From Labrenzia sp. R4_2 (GTDB lineage: Bacteria; Pseudomonadota; Alphaproteobacteria; Rhizobiales; Stappiaceae), in assembly GCF_017743865.1 (NCBI RefSeq), contig NZ_JAGHRJ010000003.1, positions 248,001 through 312,000 of the forward strand: a stretch of DNA of 64,000 nucleotides, in the 5' to 3' direction. A program made the translations under genes and the position numbers. The notes under the pieces are model-generated. The model did not search any database. It was not told the DNA's origin and saw nothing but the letters and a program-made list of their open reading frames with translations. Positions 44,758-52,542 of this stretch are shown in pieces. The first letter of the stretch is position 1; every line of letters starts with the position of its first letter.

Positions 44758-45276
44758 GAAAATGGTGTCCTTCTGAAACGCGTAATAAAAACCGATCGCG
44801 ATAATGACGATCAGTTGCGCAGTCTTCGTGTCAGTAATGTGGGCCGTGCGGAGTACGCTTGTTTGATGCGAAAGGCAAGCGAGGCGTTAACACCTCGAAT
44901 GATCGGCTCGCAGTGATAGCCGCCTGGCTCGTCCTTGGTGATCCACCTCAATGGGTTCCGGTACGACTGGAACTTCAAAGCAAAACTGCAGCGTCACAAA
45001 GATAAATAAATTCGAATTTTCGAAATAAAAGGTATCTTGAGCTCAAAACGGTAAGAAGAAAACGCGCCAAAATTTATAGTTAACGGCTCAAAATAGTGTT
45101 GTTGTTGAGGCGTGTTTACGAAGTTGTTCAAAATACATCGCATTAACTTAAATTTTTAGCCACTTAAGGTCTTGTTAAGGTTATAAAAGCCCTAACCGCA
45201 TAGGGACGATGCGGCTCTCATTGGGACTAAGCGAAACCCGGCAGGGGGTAATCGTGTCGAATAATAAAGGTATAAA
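44758..45276. other. AT-rich gene-free interval with a structured 3' part
   Basis: No coding frame is convincing on either strand. The last 90 bases before the ATG at 45277 contain a hairpin CCGCAT-AGGGACG-ATGCGG (45197-45215) and a G-rich run near 45241-45250, followed by AAAGG as ribosome site. The interval from 45000 to 45180 is notably A/T-rich compared with flanks and could be the promoter region of the interrupted ORF at 45277. Confidence 0.5.
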
Positions 45277-45314
45277 ATGTCTATCGCGTTCAACCTGATG
45301 CTGTGGACGGCCCC

Positions 45315-45351
45315 GCACCGGCGCAGTGTGCCATGATTTGGCCGTTAAGCC
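45315..45351 (+). repeat. left inverted repeat of the IS110/IS1111 element
   Basis: GCACCGGCGCAGTGTGCCAT continuing to GGCCGTTAAGCC at 45351. It matches the reverse complement of 46641-46677 except at two positions (C for G and G for A). Confidence 0.85.
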
Positions 45352-45612
45352 TGTGTGGACGGCTCCCTTGGTGCAAGAGGATTTTTGATGCGACAAGCAC
45401 CGGTCGGGTGCATCCATGTGTTCGGCCTGTTTGCGCAGCTCGACATGTCTGCTGGCCCTGATGAAGTCCGCAGATCGGTTCCCTGATCAGGTCAAAGCGC
45501 TCTTAGCGCTCTGCTCCCGTGAGTTTGGCCGATCCCCGGCTTGACCGGTTTGTCATTACCGCTCAGTCCTCTTTCACCATCCCTTCGCCTCGTATGGGCG
45601 ATCGGGACGATT

Positions 45613-46621
45613 TCAGCCGGTGTAGACTTCCTTTCTCGTCATGATCGCACATGCGATCCGTAGTCTTGTTGGCTAGCCCGACAGTTGCCACCCGGACAGC
45701 CTTTCGTTAGAGAAGCTCCGCGAGCCAAGGTTGCCTGCTTGGGTCAGCGCGTACCCTCCGCACTATAGCGGTGGCTCCAACTACGAGCAATCGTCGGAGA
45801 TACCCGTCTCTCTGCTTGCTGATGCCACCGATCCTATCCTTTTCCCCTGAGCTGTTGGGGCGCGGCGTTAGGCCAAGCCAAGCGGCGAACTGCCGGCCTG
45901 ACCGGAATTGCCCCGGGTATGGGACCGCTGCGGCAATGACAGAAGCCGTGATTGGTCCGATCCCTGGGATGGTCGCCAATCGGCGGCTGGTGTCGTCGGA
46001 GCGATGCCAAGCCAGGATTTTCTTCTCAAGTCTCTCGATCTCCTCAGCAAGCGATTCAAGTTGCTCGATGATTGAGAGGAGAGCAGTGCGCGCATGGGAT
46101 GGCAGGTCTGCCTGCTGCTCGTGCACAAGACTGGCTAGTGCCTTGACGCCGCCAGGGCCTGTTGCAGTGATCAAGCCAAGTTCGGCCAATTCAGCACGCA
46201 AGGCATTGATCAGCGCGGTACGTTGTCGAACCAGCAGATCCCGTGTCTTGTGCAGCATCAATACACCCTGCTGCTCGCGGCTCTTTAATGCAACGAACCT
46301 CATACTCGGCCTCGTTACCGCTTCGCAGATCGCTTTGGGATCGGCTGCATCTGTCTTCCCTCGCTTTACATAGGGTTTGACATATGCAGGTGGCATCAAC
46401 CGAACGTGATGGCCGAGCGCAATGAACTCCCGACCCCAGTGGTGCGCTGAGGCACAGGCCTCCATTCCGATGAGTCATGGTGGCAGCGCAGAAAAGAAGG
46501 GGAGGACTTCGCTTCGGCGCAACTTACGCTTAGAGACAACTTTTCCATCGACGCCGATGGCGTGAACCTGAAACACGCGCTTGGCGAGATCCAGACCGAC
46601 AACTCTAATATCCTGATGTAT
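45613..46621 (-). pseudogene. IS110-family transposase, multiply disrupted
   Basis: Read from 46621 down, the frame gives the IS110 N-terminal DEDD motif VVGLDLAKRVFQVHAIGVDG, an in-frame TGA at 46475-46477 exactly where family members have Cys (PP-stop-LIGMEAC), the long central part with GIGPITASVIAAAVP, GRQFAAWLGLTPR and GGISKQRDGYLRRLL, then an in-frame TAA at 45707-45709. After LANKT near 45660 the frame shifts to LRIACAIMTRKEVYTG and a stop at 45613. The codon after AAGGAG and a seven-base spacer is ATA (46619-46621), where ATG is expected. The two nonsense codons and the frameshift are seen directly; the lost start is an inference. Confidence 0.88.
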
Positions 46622-46640
46622 GGGAATGCTCCTTAGACCT

Positions 46641-46677
46641 GGCTTAACGGTCAAATCATCGCACACTGCGCCGGTGC
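46641..46677 (-). repeat. right inverted repeat of the IS110/IS1111 element
   Basis: GGCTTAACGGTCAAATCATC followed by GCACACTGCGCCGGTGC. It is the inverted partner of 45315-45351. Confidence 0.85.
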
Positions 46678-46780
46678 CGTTCACAGACACCGTCAATACG
46701 ATTGCAAGTGTCGGTATGACGGCAGCAGATTATGCCAACTTTGCGGTGAACTCGTTGGTGTTCGACTAAGCGTAAGACTG

Positions 46781-46820
46781 TTGCCCGTCGGGTTTCCATA
46801 ACCTGGCGGGCAAATTTTTT
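46781..46820 (+). terminator. rho-independent terminator after the split small ORF
   Basis: Outer stem TTGCCCG / CGGGCAA (46781-46787 with 46807-46813) and inner GGTT / AACC are followed by ATTTTTT. It begins 12 bases after the TAA of the interrupted ORF, which supports that ORF as a real transcription unit. Confidence 0.8.
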
Positions 46821-46933
46821 GGGAGGTCTTGAACGAATTCTTGGCACCGGACCCGTCTTCGGGCGGTTCATAAGTTATGCCAAATGGCACCGCCTGTAAC
46901 AATCAGCGGTGTTTTCTAAATTTAGTTTTCAGA

Positions 46934-46952
46934 GGTAATGGCGGACAGAGAG
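46934..46952. repeat. attL core of the tRNA-Ser integrative element
   Basis: GGTAATGGCGGACAGAGAG is identical over 19 bases to the sequence at the 3' end of the tRNA-Ser gene (52766-52784), in the same orientation. It marks the distal end of the element, 155 bases before the integrase start. Confidence 0.85.
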
Positions 46953-47030
46953 TCCGCCAAACTTATATCCTCTACATTCCGCGAACGTTCAAAAAAACCA
47001 TTAAAATATTGATATTTATTCGAGGGGTTG

Positions 47031-47100
47031 TTCGCCTTAGTTCGTTGAAATTCGCCTTAATCCGCATTATCTTTTAGGGGTGATTTTAGGGTTTTTAGGG
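47031..47100 (+). promoter_or_regulatory. repeat-rich region upstream of the integrase
   Basis: It contains two copies of TTCGCCTTA 20 bases apart (47031, 47051) and three copies of TTTTAGGG (47072-47079, 47084-47091, 47093-47100). The first two TTTTAGGG copies are spaced by exactly 12 bases, the same as the pair at the opposite end of the element. These are candidate integrase arm-type or regulatory sites; the last copy ends seven bases before the integrase ATG. Confidence 0.6.
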
Positions 47101-47107
47101 TTGGATT

Positions 47108-48313
47108 ATGGCGCGGGCAGCAAAACGGCTATCAGCAAGAACAGTGCAGACTGTTACAGAGGCGGGTTTGCATGCGGATGGGGACGGGCTTTACCTTTCG
47201 GTCTCAAAATCCGGCGCAAAATCCTGGAGGTTCATTTTCCAATGGCATGGCAAACGAAAAGAGATGGGGCTGGGCAAGCTCTCCGCCGTGTCTCTTGCTG
47301 ATGCCCGAGAGGCGGCGAGCCAAGCTCGGGCAACTGTGGCTAGGGGCATCAACCCGATTGCGGCCCGAGAGACAGAACGCGCAAAAAACTCGAACCAAAC
47401 ATTTGGGACTTTTGCCGATGAGTTGGTCGATGACCTTGCGCCCGGTTTTCGAAATGCAAAGCACCTAGCACAGTGGCGAATGACGCTTAAAACCTATGCC
47501 GCTCCCCTTCGAGGAAAACGTTTAGACGATATAGAAACCTCTGCCGTGTTGGCCGTTCTGAAGCCTATCTGGCAGGACAAGCCTGAAACCGCTGTTCGGC
47601 TCCGTGGGCGAATTGAAAGGGTGTTGGATGCTGCTAAGGCCAAAGGGCTGCGGACCGGAGAAAACCCTGCACGATGGCGCGGTCACTTGGACAAGCTCTT
47701 GCCAAAGCCGCAAAAACTTAAACGCGGCCATCATTCTGCGATGCCTTATGCAGATTTGCCAGATTTTGTCTCATTACTTCGAGAGAAGGAAAGCTTGTCT
47801 GCCCTTGCTTTGGAGTGGTGCATTTTGACAGCTTCGCGAAGCGGTGAAACGCTCAACGCGAAGTGGAGCGAAATCAACCGCGAGGCAAAGGTTTGGACCA
47901 TTCCCGGTGAGCGTATGAAAGCCGGAAAGGAACATAGGGTTCCTCTCACAAAACGTATGTTGGAAATTCTCGAAAGACTTACTCTGTTACGTCGCGATGA
48001 CGACTACCTGTTTCCCGGCAACAAAAAAGACAGGCCGCTTTCCGGCAATGCAATGCCAAAGCAAATGCAGCGTATGGGGCAAGGTGAATTTACGGTCCAC
48101 GGGTTCCGCAGCAGCTTCAGAGATTGGGCCGCGGAGGAGACGGGCTATCCGAGGGAGATTGCCGAAGCGGCGCTTGCGCATGCGGTTGGCGACATTACGG
48201 AAAGAGCCTACAGACGCGGCGATGCCTTGGAGCGGCGGCGTGAGTTAATGGAGGCATGGTCTAGAGCATGCACTCTTGGTCCGAACGTAGTTGAGTTGGT
48301 TCGCAATGCCTAG
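47108..48313 (+). CDS. tyrosine-type site-specific integrase (DUF4102/P4 family)
   Basis: The 401-residue recombinase has an N-terminal DUF4102 arm-binding domain (GLHADGDGLYLSVSKSGAKS; YSLADARE-like VSLADAREAASQAR), a core-binding domain (about 95-200) and a catalytic domain with the first Arg in LTASRSGETLNAKW, HGFRSSFRDWA (His-x2-Arg), a His in LAHAVGDITERAY and the nucleophile Tyr in that same segment. Such integrases use tRNA 3' ends, consistent with the tRNA-Ser repeat. It is unusual in lying at the end farthest from the tRNA. Confidence 0.94.
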   Translation: MARAAKRLSARTVQTVTEAGLHADGDGLYLSVSKSGAKSWRFIFQWHGKRKEMGLGKLSAVSLADAREAASQARATVARGINPIAARETERAKNSNQTFGTFADELVDDLAPGFRNAKHLAQWRMTLKTYAAPLRGKRLDDIETSAVLAVLKPIWQDKPETAVRLRGRIERVLDAAKAKGLRTGENPARWRGHLDKLLPKPQKLKRGHHSAMPYADLPDFVSLLREKESLSALALEWCILTASRSGETLNAKWSEINREAKVWTIPGERMKAGKEHRVPLTKRMLEILERLTLLRRDDDYLFPGNKKDRPLSGNAMPKQMQRMGQGEFTVHGFRSSFRDWAAEETGYPREIAEAALAHAVGDITERAYRRGDALERRRELMEAWSRACTLGPNVVELVRNA

Positions 48314-48812
48314 AGGTGGGGCACGCAAGGGAGCTGGACGGCCCGCTAAGTTAAGCATCTGGCAGACTATTGAAATTGGAGCCTTTTGCGATGAATGCGC
48401 GAGAGAGTTCTCCAAAATGAAACTCGAAAATAGAATAGCTAAAGATTATGAAGACACAGATATAGATGACCTTCAAAAGGAGTTAGTCGAGCAGCTCAGG
48501 GAAGGTCAAGGCGTTCCTTCTCATGAAGAAATTCGCCAAAGAATATTAGAAAATCCAAAAATAAGTGATGATGATACATTTGACGGGGTGGAATACACAG
48601 TAAGAGAAGCTGTTCAACGTACAATAATGAAGCGAAAGTCTTTCTATTCCGCGAGCCGTTACTACGGTAAGCGTGCTGAGATTTTGCAAGCCGCCGCCGC
48701 GCATTTTTCTACAAAGTTTGGAATATACCTTCGCCCTTCGCGAATCGAAGACGCATGGAAAGAGTATCGTCGTGAATTCATAAATGATATCCAAAGTATT
48801 GAAAAAAATTAA
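48306..48812 (+). CDS. hypothetical element protein with RGGARKGAGRP N-terminus
   Basis: The 168-residue protein starts with MPRGGARKGAGRPAKLS, a basic motif recurrent in phage and plasmid DNA-binding proteins, including some small terminase subunits. The rest is charged and helical, without a family I recognise. The ATG at 48306 overlaps the integrase stop by eight bases. Its coding region is conspicuously A/T-rich (AAAATAGAATAGCTAAAG), unlike the surrounding chromosome. Confidence 0.65.
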   Translation: MPRGGARKGAGRPAKLSIWQTIEIGAFCDECAREFSKMKLENRIAKDYEDTDIDDLQKELVEQLREGQGVPSHEEIRQRILENPKISDDDTFDGVEYTVREAVQRTIMKRKSFYSASRYYGKRAEILQAAAAHFSTKFGIYLRPSRIEDAWKEYRREFINDIQSIEKN

Positions 48813-48933
48813 TTACTTTGAATTTCCACTCAATTTGAAAATGGAGAGTCGGGCCCCTTTCTAAAAGTTGCTTACCAGCGGGCAATCACGCCACTGGAAG
48901 CACCGGCAAGGTAGCCGGAGAAAGGCGAACCGC

Positions 48934-49113
48934 ATGCGGCAGGCGCATACGCTTCGAGATTTAAAAGAGGCCGGTTATGCCGGTTTCACCAAGCTCTATG
49001 AAGAAATCAGAGCAGGGCGATTAGTCGCTACCAAAATTGGACGGCGGACCGTCATTCTTGATGACGACCTGAAGGCTTGGCTTTCAAGGCTGCCAAAGCT
49101 CTCCACCCAATAA
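48934..49113 (+). CDS. small helix-turn-helix protein (excisionase-like)
   Basis: The 59-residue protein has an arrangement typical of MerR/excisionase-type winged helices: TLRDLKEAGYAGFTKLYEEI followed by the wing RLVATKIGRRTVILDDDL and a short helix. Proteins of this size in integrative elements often act as excision directionality factors or regulators. The ATG at 48934 has AAAGG about nine bases upstream. The exact role is inferred from context. Confidence 0.65.
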   Translation: MRQAHTLRDLKEAGYAGFTKLYEEIRAGRLVATKIGRRTVILDDDLKAWLSRLPKLSTQ

Positions 49114-49170
49114 AGAAAAAGTGCCGCGCTCGGGATGCACCCCGCACGCAGCACAGAAAGCGATTAAGCA

Positions 49171-49374
49171 ATGTTTAGATACAATGAGGCGGCCTTGCGC
49201 CGCAACAGGAAAAGTGTGTCCGCAAATGGACAGCTGGACCTTTTCGATTGGGCGGCAACGAGCCGTTCTTCTTCCCCTTATCACGTCCGCAAAATAGCCC
49301 AGCGCTTCGGTGTGTCCGATGCGAAAGCAAACCTTTTTGCAGAACTGGCTGGCATCAACGGAGGGCTGAGCTAA
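49171..49374 (+). CDS. small hypothetical element protein with HTH-like C-terminus
   Basis: The 67-residue protein has an N-terminal basic stretch and a C-terminal HVRKIAQRFGVSDAKANLFA that resembles a helix-turn-helix. I have no family name for it. Its stop overlaps the next start (TAATG at 49372-49376), so it is coupled to the following gene. Confidence 0.6.
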   Translation: MFRYNEAALRRNRKSVSANGQLDLFDWAATSRSSSPYHVRKIAQRFGVSDAKANLFAELAGINGGLS

Positions 49375-49682
49375 TGCAGAAGCAGCGAGCAATTTTCCAA
49401 TTTGAAATGGCGGACGCTACATGGCTCGAAGGCCTTGCAGTCGGTCGGAACCTTGAAACGTTAGATGCGCTGATTGCCCAGCCAGAAGGCGTGGAAGTGT
49501 TGAGCTTTCCGGGCGGTCCAGCTTATCGCCTCGCGGCATATGTTCACCAGCTCCGAGAACAGGGCTTGGATATTGAGACGGAGAGTGTCGCCCACAATGG
49601 CGGATGGCATGCTTGTTATGTTCTCAAGTCCAAGGTGCGGATTGTCCGGCGCTGGACTGAAGACAGCGGGGCAGCGGCTTGA
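49374..49682 (+). CDS. HTH_39-like (PF14090) DNA-binding protein
   Basis: The 102-residue protein has RLAAYVHQLREQGLDIETES in its second half, matching the winged-helix PF14090 pattern seen in many phage and island proteins. GGAGGG lies eight bases before the ATG at 49374. It is translationally coupled on both sides (TAATG and TGATG). A regulatory role in the element is likely but unproven. Confidence 0.65.
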   Translation: MQKQRAIFQFEMADATWLEGLAVGRNLETLDALIAQPEGVEVLSFPGGPAYRLAAYVHQLREQGLDIETESVAHNGGWHACYVLKSKVRIVRRWTEDSGAAA

Positions 49683-49978
49683 TGCGGGTTATGAACCGGC
49701 AAGCGTGCAAATCGCATAGGGAGCGTGACGACGACTATTGCGGCGTCATGTTCCCACTCAATGCGACGCACCGGCTCGTTGTTTGCCAAGACGGCATTCA
49801 ATGGATTGTTCAGCGCCGCGATGGTCCCGGCAGGTGGAAATCGTTGTCCTACTGTCGGACGCAGCATGGACTTCTTCTGGCAGTGAAGCGCTGGGCTATC
49901 GAATGTCAGCCGCAGGTACGGCTACTGCTTGAGGCTTTGCCGCAAACTGTCTGCATGACTAGCGTAGTCCTAACTTAA
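49682..49978 (+). CDS. hypothetical element protein
   Basis: The 98-residue protein is not recognised. Visible are three cysteines in the N-terminal half and a WKSLSYCRTQHGLLLAVKRW segment typical of a small helical domain. The ATG at 49682 overlaps the preceding stop (TGATG). It is the fifth plus-strand gene of the element after the integrase. Confidence 0.55.
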   Translation: MRVMNRQACKSHRERDDDYCGVMFPLNATHRLVVCQDGIQWIVQRRDGPGRWKSLSYCRTQHGLLLAVKRWAIECQPQVRLLLEALPQTVCMTSVVLT

Positions 49979-50078
49979 CCAACGCTGGGCGGGACTGCGG
50001 ACTTTTCAGCATCCAGTATGCCGGAATGCTCCAATTCCCGCCCAGCCGGACCTTATTTCCGAGAGAACGGGAATTAGA

Positions 50079-50477
50079 ATGACGCAGAACAAAAGTCGGA
50101 AACGGTCAGACAAAGCGCATGCCAGGATTTATTCGGCATGGCTGGATTTACCTGCTTGGCAGGCGCTTACACCTTACGCCAAAGCCCTCTTGATTGAGCT
50201 TCTGGCAAGGTATCGTCCAATGGATGGAAACCATTTTCCTCTATCTGGACGAAAGGCGGCAGAGCTTTTGAATTGCAGTCGTAATGCAGCTTCGGCAGCT
50301 ATTGCTCTGTTAGAAGACACCGGCTGGGTTCGTGTTGAACAGGTTGGAACAGGTTTGACAGGGCGGCGGTCTAGCAGGACAACCCACTACCGTTTGACCA
50401 TGTTTCCCTCCAATGATTGGACTGCCCCGACACGGGATTTTGAGAAATGGTCGCAGCACAGCAGGCGGGCTGCATGA
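50079..50477 (+). CDS. winged-helix replication-initiator-like protein
   Basis: The 132-residue protein carries LPAWQALTPYAKALLIELLA, then GRKAAELLNCSRNAASAAIA and LEDTGWVRVEQVGTGLTGRR, a winged-helix layout resembling small replication or partition-associated proteins of alphaproteobacterial plasmids and elements. The gene is followed after 28 bases by three 22-bp tandem repeats, which strengthens the reading as a replication module. A purely regulatory role is the alternative. Confidence 0.6.
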   Translation: MTQNKSRKRSDKAHARIYSAWLDLPAWQALTPYAKALLIELLARYRPMDGNHFPLSGRKAAELLNCSRNAASAAIALLEDTGWVRVEQVGTGLTGRRSSRTTHYRLTMFPSNDWTAPTRDFEKWSQHSRRAA

Positions 50478-50505
50478 GTGGTGGCTTGCAACACTTCCAA
50501 GCGCG

Positions 50506-50571
50506 CCAACGGCTCAAATTGTTGCCGCCAACGGCTTAGATTGTTGCCGCTAACGGCTCAAATGTTTGCCA
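50506..50571 (+). repeat. three tandem 22-bp repeats (iteron-like)
   Basis: Units start at 50506 (CCAACGGCTCAAATTGTTGC...), 50528 (CCAACGGCTTAGATTGTTGC...) and 50550 (CTAACGGCTCAAATGTTTGC...), each 22 bases without spacers and with two to four differences. They lie just after the winged-helix gene and before an A/T-rich stretch, as iterons of a small replicon would. Confidence 0.75.
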
Positions 50572-50966
50572 CGTTGCCATGTTGCCCAGACGGGGCTTAA
50601 AAGCAGAAAACCCCATTTGCTCAGAGCGTTACGTACTAAACGCTGCGCTGGGCGGTCCGGCTCTAACATACCTACTATATAAAAGCTGTATGCCATTGGC
50701 CGTTACCAGCAACTCATCATGCGCTCAGTTCGTTGAGGCGCTCAGGTCTAAAATAGGCAGAAATAGATGATGCGAGCCTTAGTTGGTTTCCTTAATGGAA
50801 GATGCCCGAGGTTTCGGCAAACAGAGACAGGGGTTAGCCTTTTAAGTATCTGAATATAAACCCATTTTCTTGTTTTTTGCGGGAGCGAAGGGTTTCCGAA
50901 CGAACAAGAACCTTTTTTCATATAAAATACAGAGACTTAAGGCAGGTCATGCGGGTCGTGATTTGT
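50572..50966. other. gene-poor interval after the iterons
   Basis: No convincing gene. A 63-codon frame at 50579-50770 lacks a ribosome site and family features. From about 50840 on the sequence is A/T-rich (TTTTTTCATATAAAATACAG near 50913-50930) and could be an unwinding region of an origin or simply the 3' flank of the protease gene. Confidence 0.5.
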
Positions 50967-52376
50967 TTAGTTGCAAAGTACCTGAACGGTAAAGCTCTCA
51001 GCCTTGCTTGATACATCCGCAGCTGACATGTCATCAGTCGGAGCGGCGTAGCTCGGTTCAATATTTGCGCTGCTCATCAGAATTGCCATCATGTTCCCGT
51101 GCACGGCGAAATTGACATTCTCGGGCAGCGTCCCAGCCAATTCTAGCGTTTTCATCGCATCAAGTTTCGCGACAACGGTACCGACTAAATCACCTGAGGC
51201 ATCCAACACTGGGCCGCCAGAATTGCCCGGTTGAACTGGTGCGGACAGGTGAAAGTTTCTAACGTCGCCGCCAATCCCTGCGAGCGACGAAACGATGCCT
51301 TCTGATATTGTCAGGTTATTACCCAGCAAGTCTGAAAATGGGAAACCTAAGACGTATATCTCTTCCCCGCGCCGCACCGGTGCTGACCGAAATTTTGCAA
51401 CTGAATGCGGCTTTGTTGTTTCGACCTGAATTATCGCAAGGTCGTTCATCTCGTCTGCTTTGACCAAGCGCGCTGGGCCAAATCCTGCAACTCGAATACG
51501 AGTGCATTCCTCTATAACATGCTGATTGGTTCCGATGTGCCCATCTGCCGTTACGAAATAGCCGGACCCTGAAGACCGGTTTTGAGGCGTTGTTTCCGGG
51601 GCTGGGGCTGGGGTCGGGGCGATGTCCGATACCGAAGGGCCTCGTTTTTGTATTTGCGGTGGGCGGGCTGCTTCCGAGCCGTCATAGAATGACAGGCTAT
51701 TGGACATTGCGACTGAAACCCGGTCCATCAGAGCGCTGACCTCGCCGTCCCAAGCCAATGAGAAGCCGCGAGTGTCGCTGCGCGTACGGAACATTCGAAG
51801 ATAGAATTTCTTTCCGCGATTGGTGCCGCTGACAATGAAGTTGTTATTCCGAAAGAACTTGTATTCTATCCGCCTGTTTGGGTTTTGAGCGGCGAGCCGC
51901 CTATACAGTTGTTCGTATGAGGTTTCAAACTGCGGAATTCTAAGGGTTTCGAGTTCGATTATTCCATTCTTGTCTATCCAGCGTGTGCCGCGTTCGGTCG
52001 GCTCCATTGAAACGAATAGGCTCTCTGGAATTCCAAGGGTGATGCCGGTCGATAAATCATCCCGGAATTCAAACCCAACTTTTTCCATGACTGAGCCGCC
52101 TTGGTCCCAAAGCAGACGCAACTCTCTCTCACTTAGAACACCGTCCGGGTTCTCATTGTGTTTGAGCTGAAACTGGCGGAGTGCGTCGTAGGTCCGCTTG
52201 CCAAATGCGGCATCAACAATCGCTACGTAGTCCCCGGTGAAAATCAGAAGCAGTTGGATGACAATTCGTTCGTCACGGTCTTTCGAGTAGAACCAGTTTT
52301 TGGATTGGTTGTAATTCGCAAAAGCTAAATTCGAAAAGCTGAGTAAAAACAGAACGGAAGCAATAAGTACGCGCAT
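50967..52376 (-). CDS. secreted trypsin-like serine protease with peptidoglycan-binding-like domain (element cargo)
   Basis: The 469-residue protein has a signal peptide (LIASVLFLLSFSNLAFA), a PG_binding_1-like domain at about 40-95 (AFGKRTYDALRQFQLKHN), a region with no known family (95-250), a proline-rich linker (PTPAPAPETTPQ) and a chymotrypsin-fold S1C-like protease with triad His in GTNQHVIEE, Asp in MNDLAIIQV and Ser in PGNSGGPVLD. No PDZ domain follows. It is oriented against the other element genes, with its own promoter, as expected of cargo. Target is unknown. Confidence 0.85.
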   Translation of the reverse strand: MRVLIASVLFLLSFSNLAFANYNQSKNWFYSKDRDERIVIQLLLIFTGDYVAIVDAAFGKRTYDALRQFQLKHNENPDGVLSERELRLLWDQGGSVMEKVGFEFRDDLSTGITLGIPESLFVSMEPTERGTRWIDKNGIIELETLRIPQFETSYEQLYRRLAAQNPNRRIEYKFFRNNNFIVSGTNRGKKFYLRMFRTRSDTRGFSLAWDGEVSALMDRVSVAMSNSLSFYDGSEAARPPQIQKRGPSVSDIAPTPAPAPETTPQNRSSGSGYFVTADGHIGTNQHVIEECTRIRVAGFGPARLVKADEMNDLAIIQVETTKPHSVAKFRSAPVRRGEEIYVLGFPFSDLLGNNLTISEGIVSSLAGIGGDVRNFHLSAPVQPGNSGGPVLDASGDLVGTVVAKLDAMKTLELAGTLPENVNFAVHGNMMAILMSSANIEPSYAAPTDDMSAADVSSKAESFTVQVLCN

Positions 52377-52542
52377 AATACACCGATGCATCTTTTGCTG
52401 ATGGGCAATTTTTGCATCAATGCCGAACCCAAATCAAGTTGCTGCGCTTTTTAAACTGCAACCTATGATAAAATGAACCCGTCGCTTGGTTCTAAGTCAA
52501 ATTGGCTTGTTCTATTGTGTTCAAGACGGGAGGTACTTTGGC

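Larger units (their letters stand above)
45315..46677 (-). mobile_element. decayed IS110-family (IS1111 subgroup-like) insertion sequence
   Basis: The 1.36-kb element is bounded by 37-bp near-perfect inverted repeats (45315-45351 and 46641-46677; two mismatches) and encodes a DEDD-type IS110 transposase on the minus strand. Subterminal inverted repeats of this kind are characteristic of the IS1111 subgroup; IS110 proper lacks them. The transposase is inactivated several times over, so the copy should not move without help. Confidence 0.85.
45277..46769 (+). pseudogene. small ORF split by the IS element
   Basis: An ATG at 45277 with AAAGGT five bases upstream starts MSIAFNLMLWTAP and then runs into the IS inverted repeat at 45315. 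On the far side, 46680-46769 encodes FTDTVNTIASVGMTAADYAN followed by FAVNSLVFD and TAA. Joining the flanks at the ACGGCCCCG/GTGCCGTTC boundary gives one uninterrupted frame of about 44 residues, and a strong terminator follows at 46781. I infer a small gene interrupted by insertion. Function is unknown. An alternative is that the two parts belong to unrelated frames. Confidence 0.5.

Noticed and set aside
45181-45276. Cyclic-di-GMP-I (GEMM) riboswitch
   Set aside because: G-rich and GGGAC blocks are present, but the conserved GCACAGGGCAAACC and tetraloop-receptor parts are not.
46475-46477. In-frame TGA of the IS110 transposase read as selenocysteine or programmed recoding
   Set aside because: No SECIS-like hairpin is apparent, and a second stop codon and a frameshift follow, so decay is the simpler explanation.
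50506-50571. CRISPR array
   Set aside because: The three 22-bp units are contiguous with no spacers and no cas genes are nearby.
50579-50770. 63-codon ORF after the iteron-like repeats
   Set aside because: No ribosome site, no coding-like composition and no family features.
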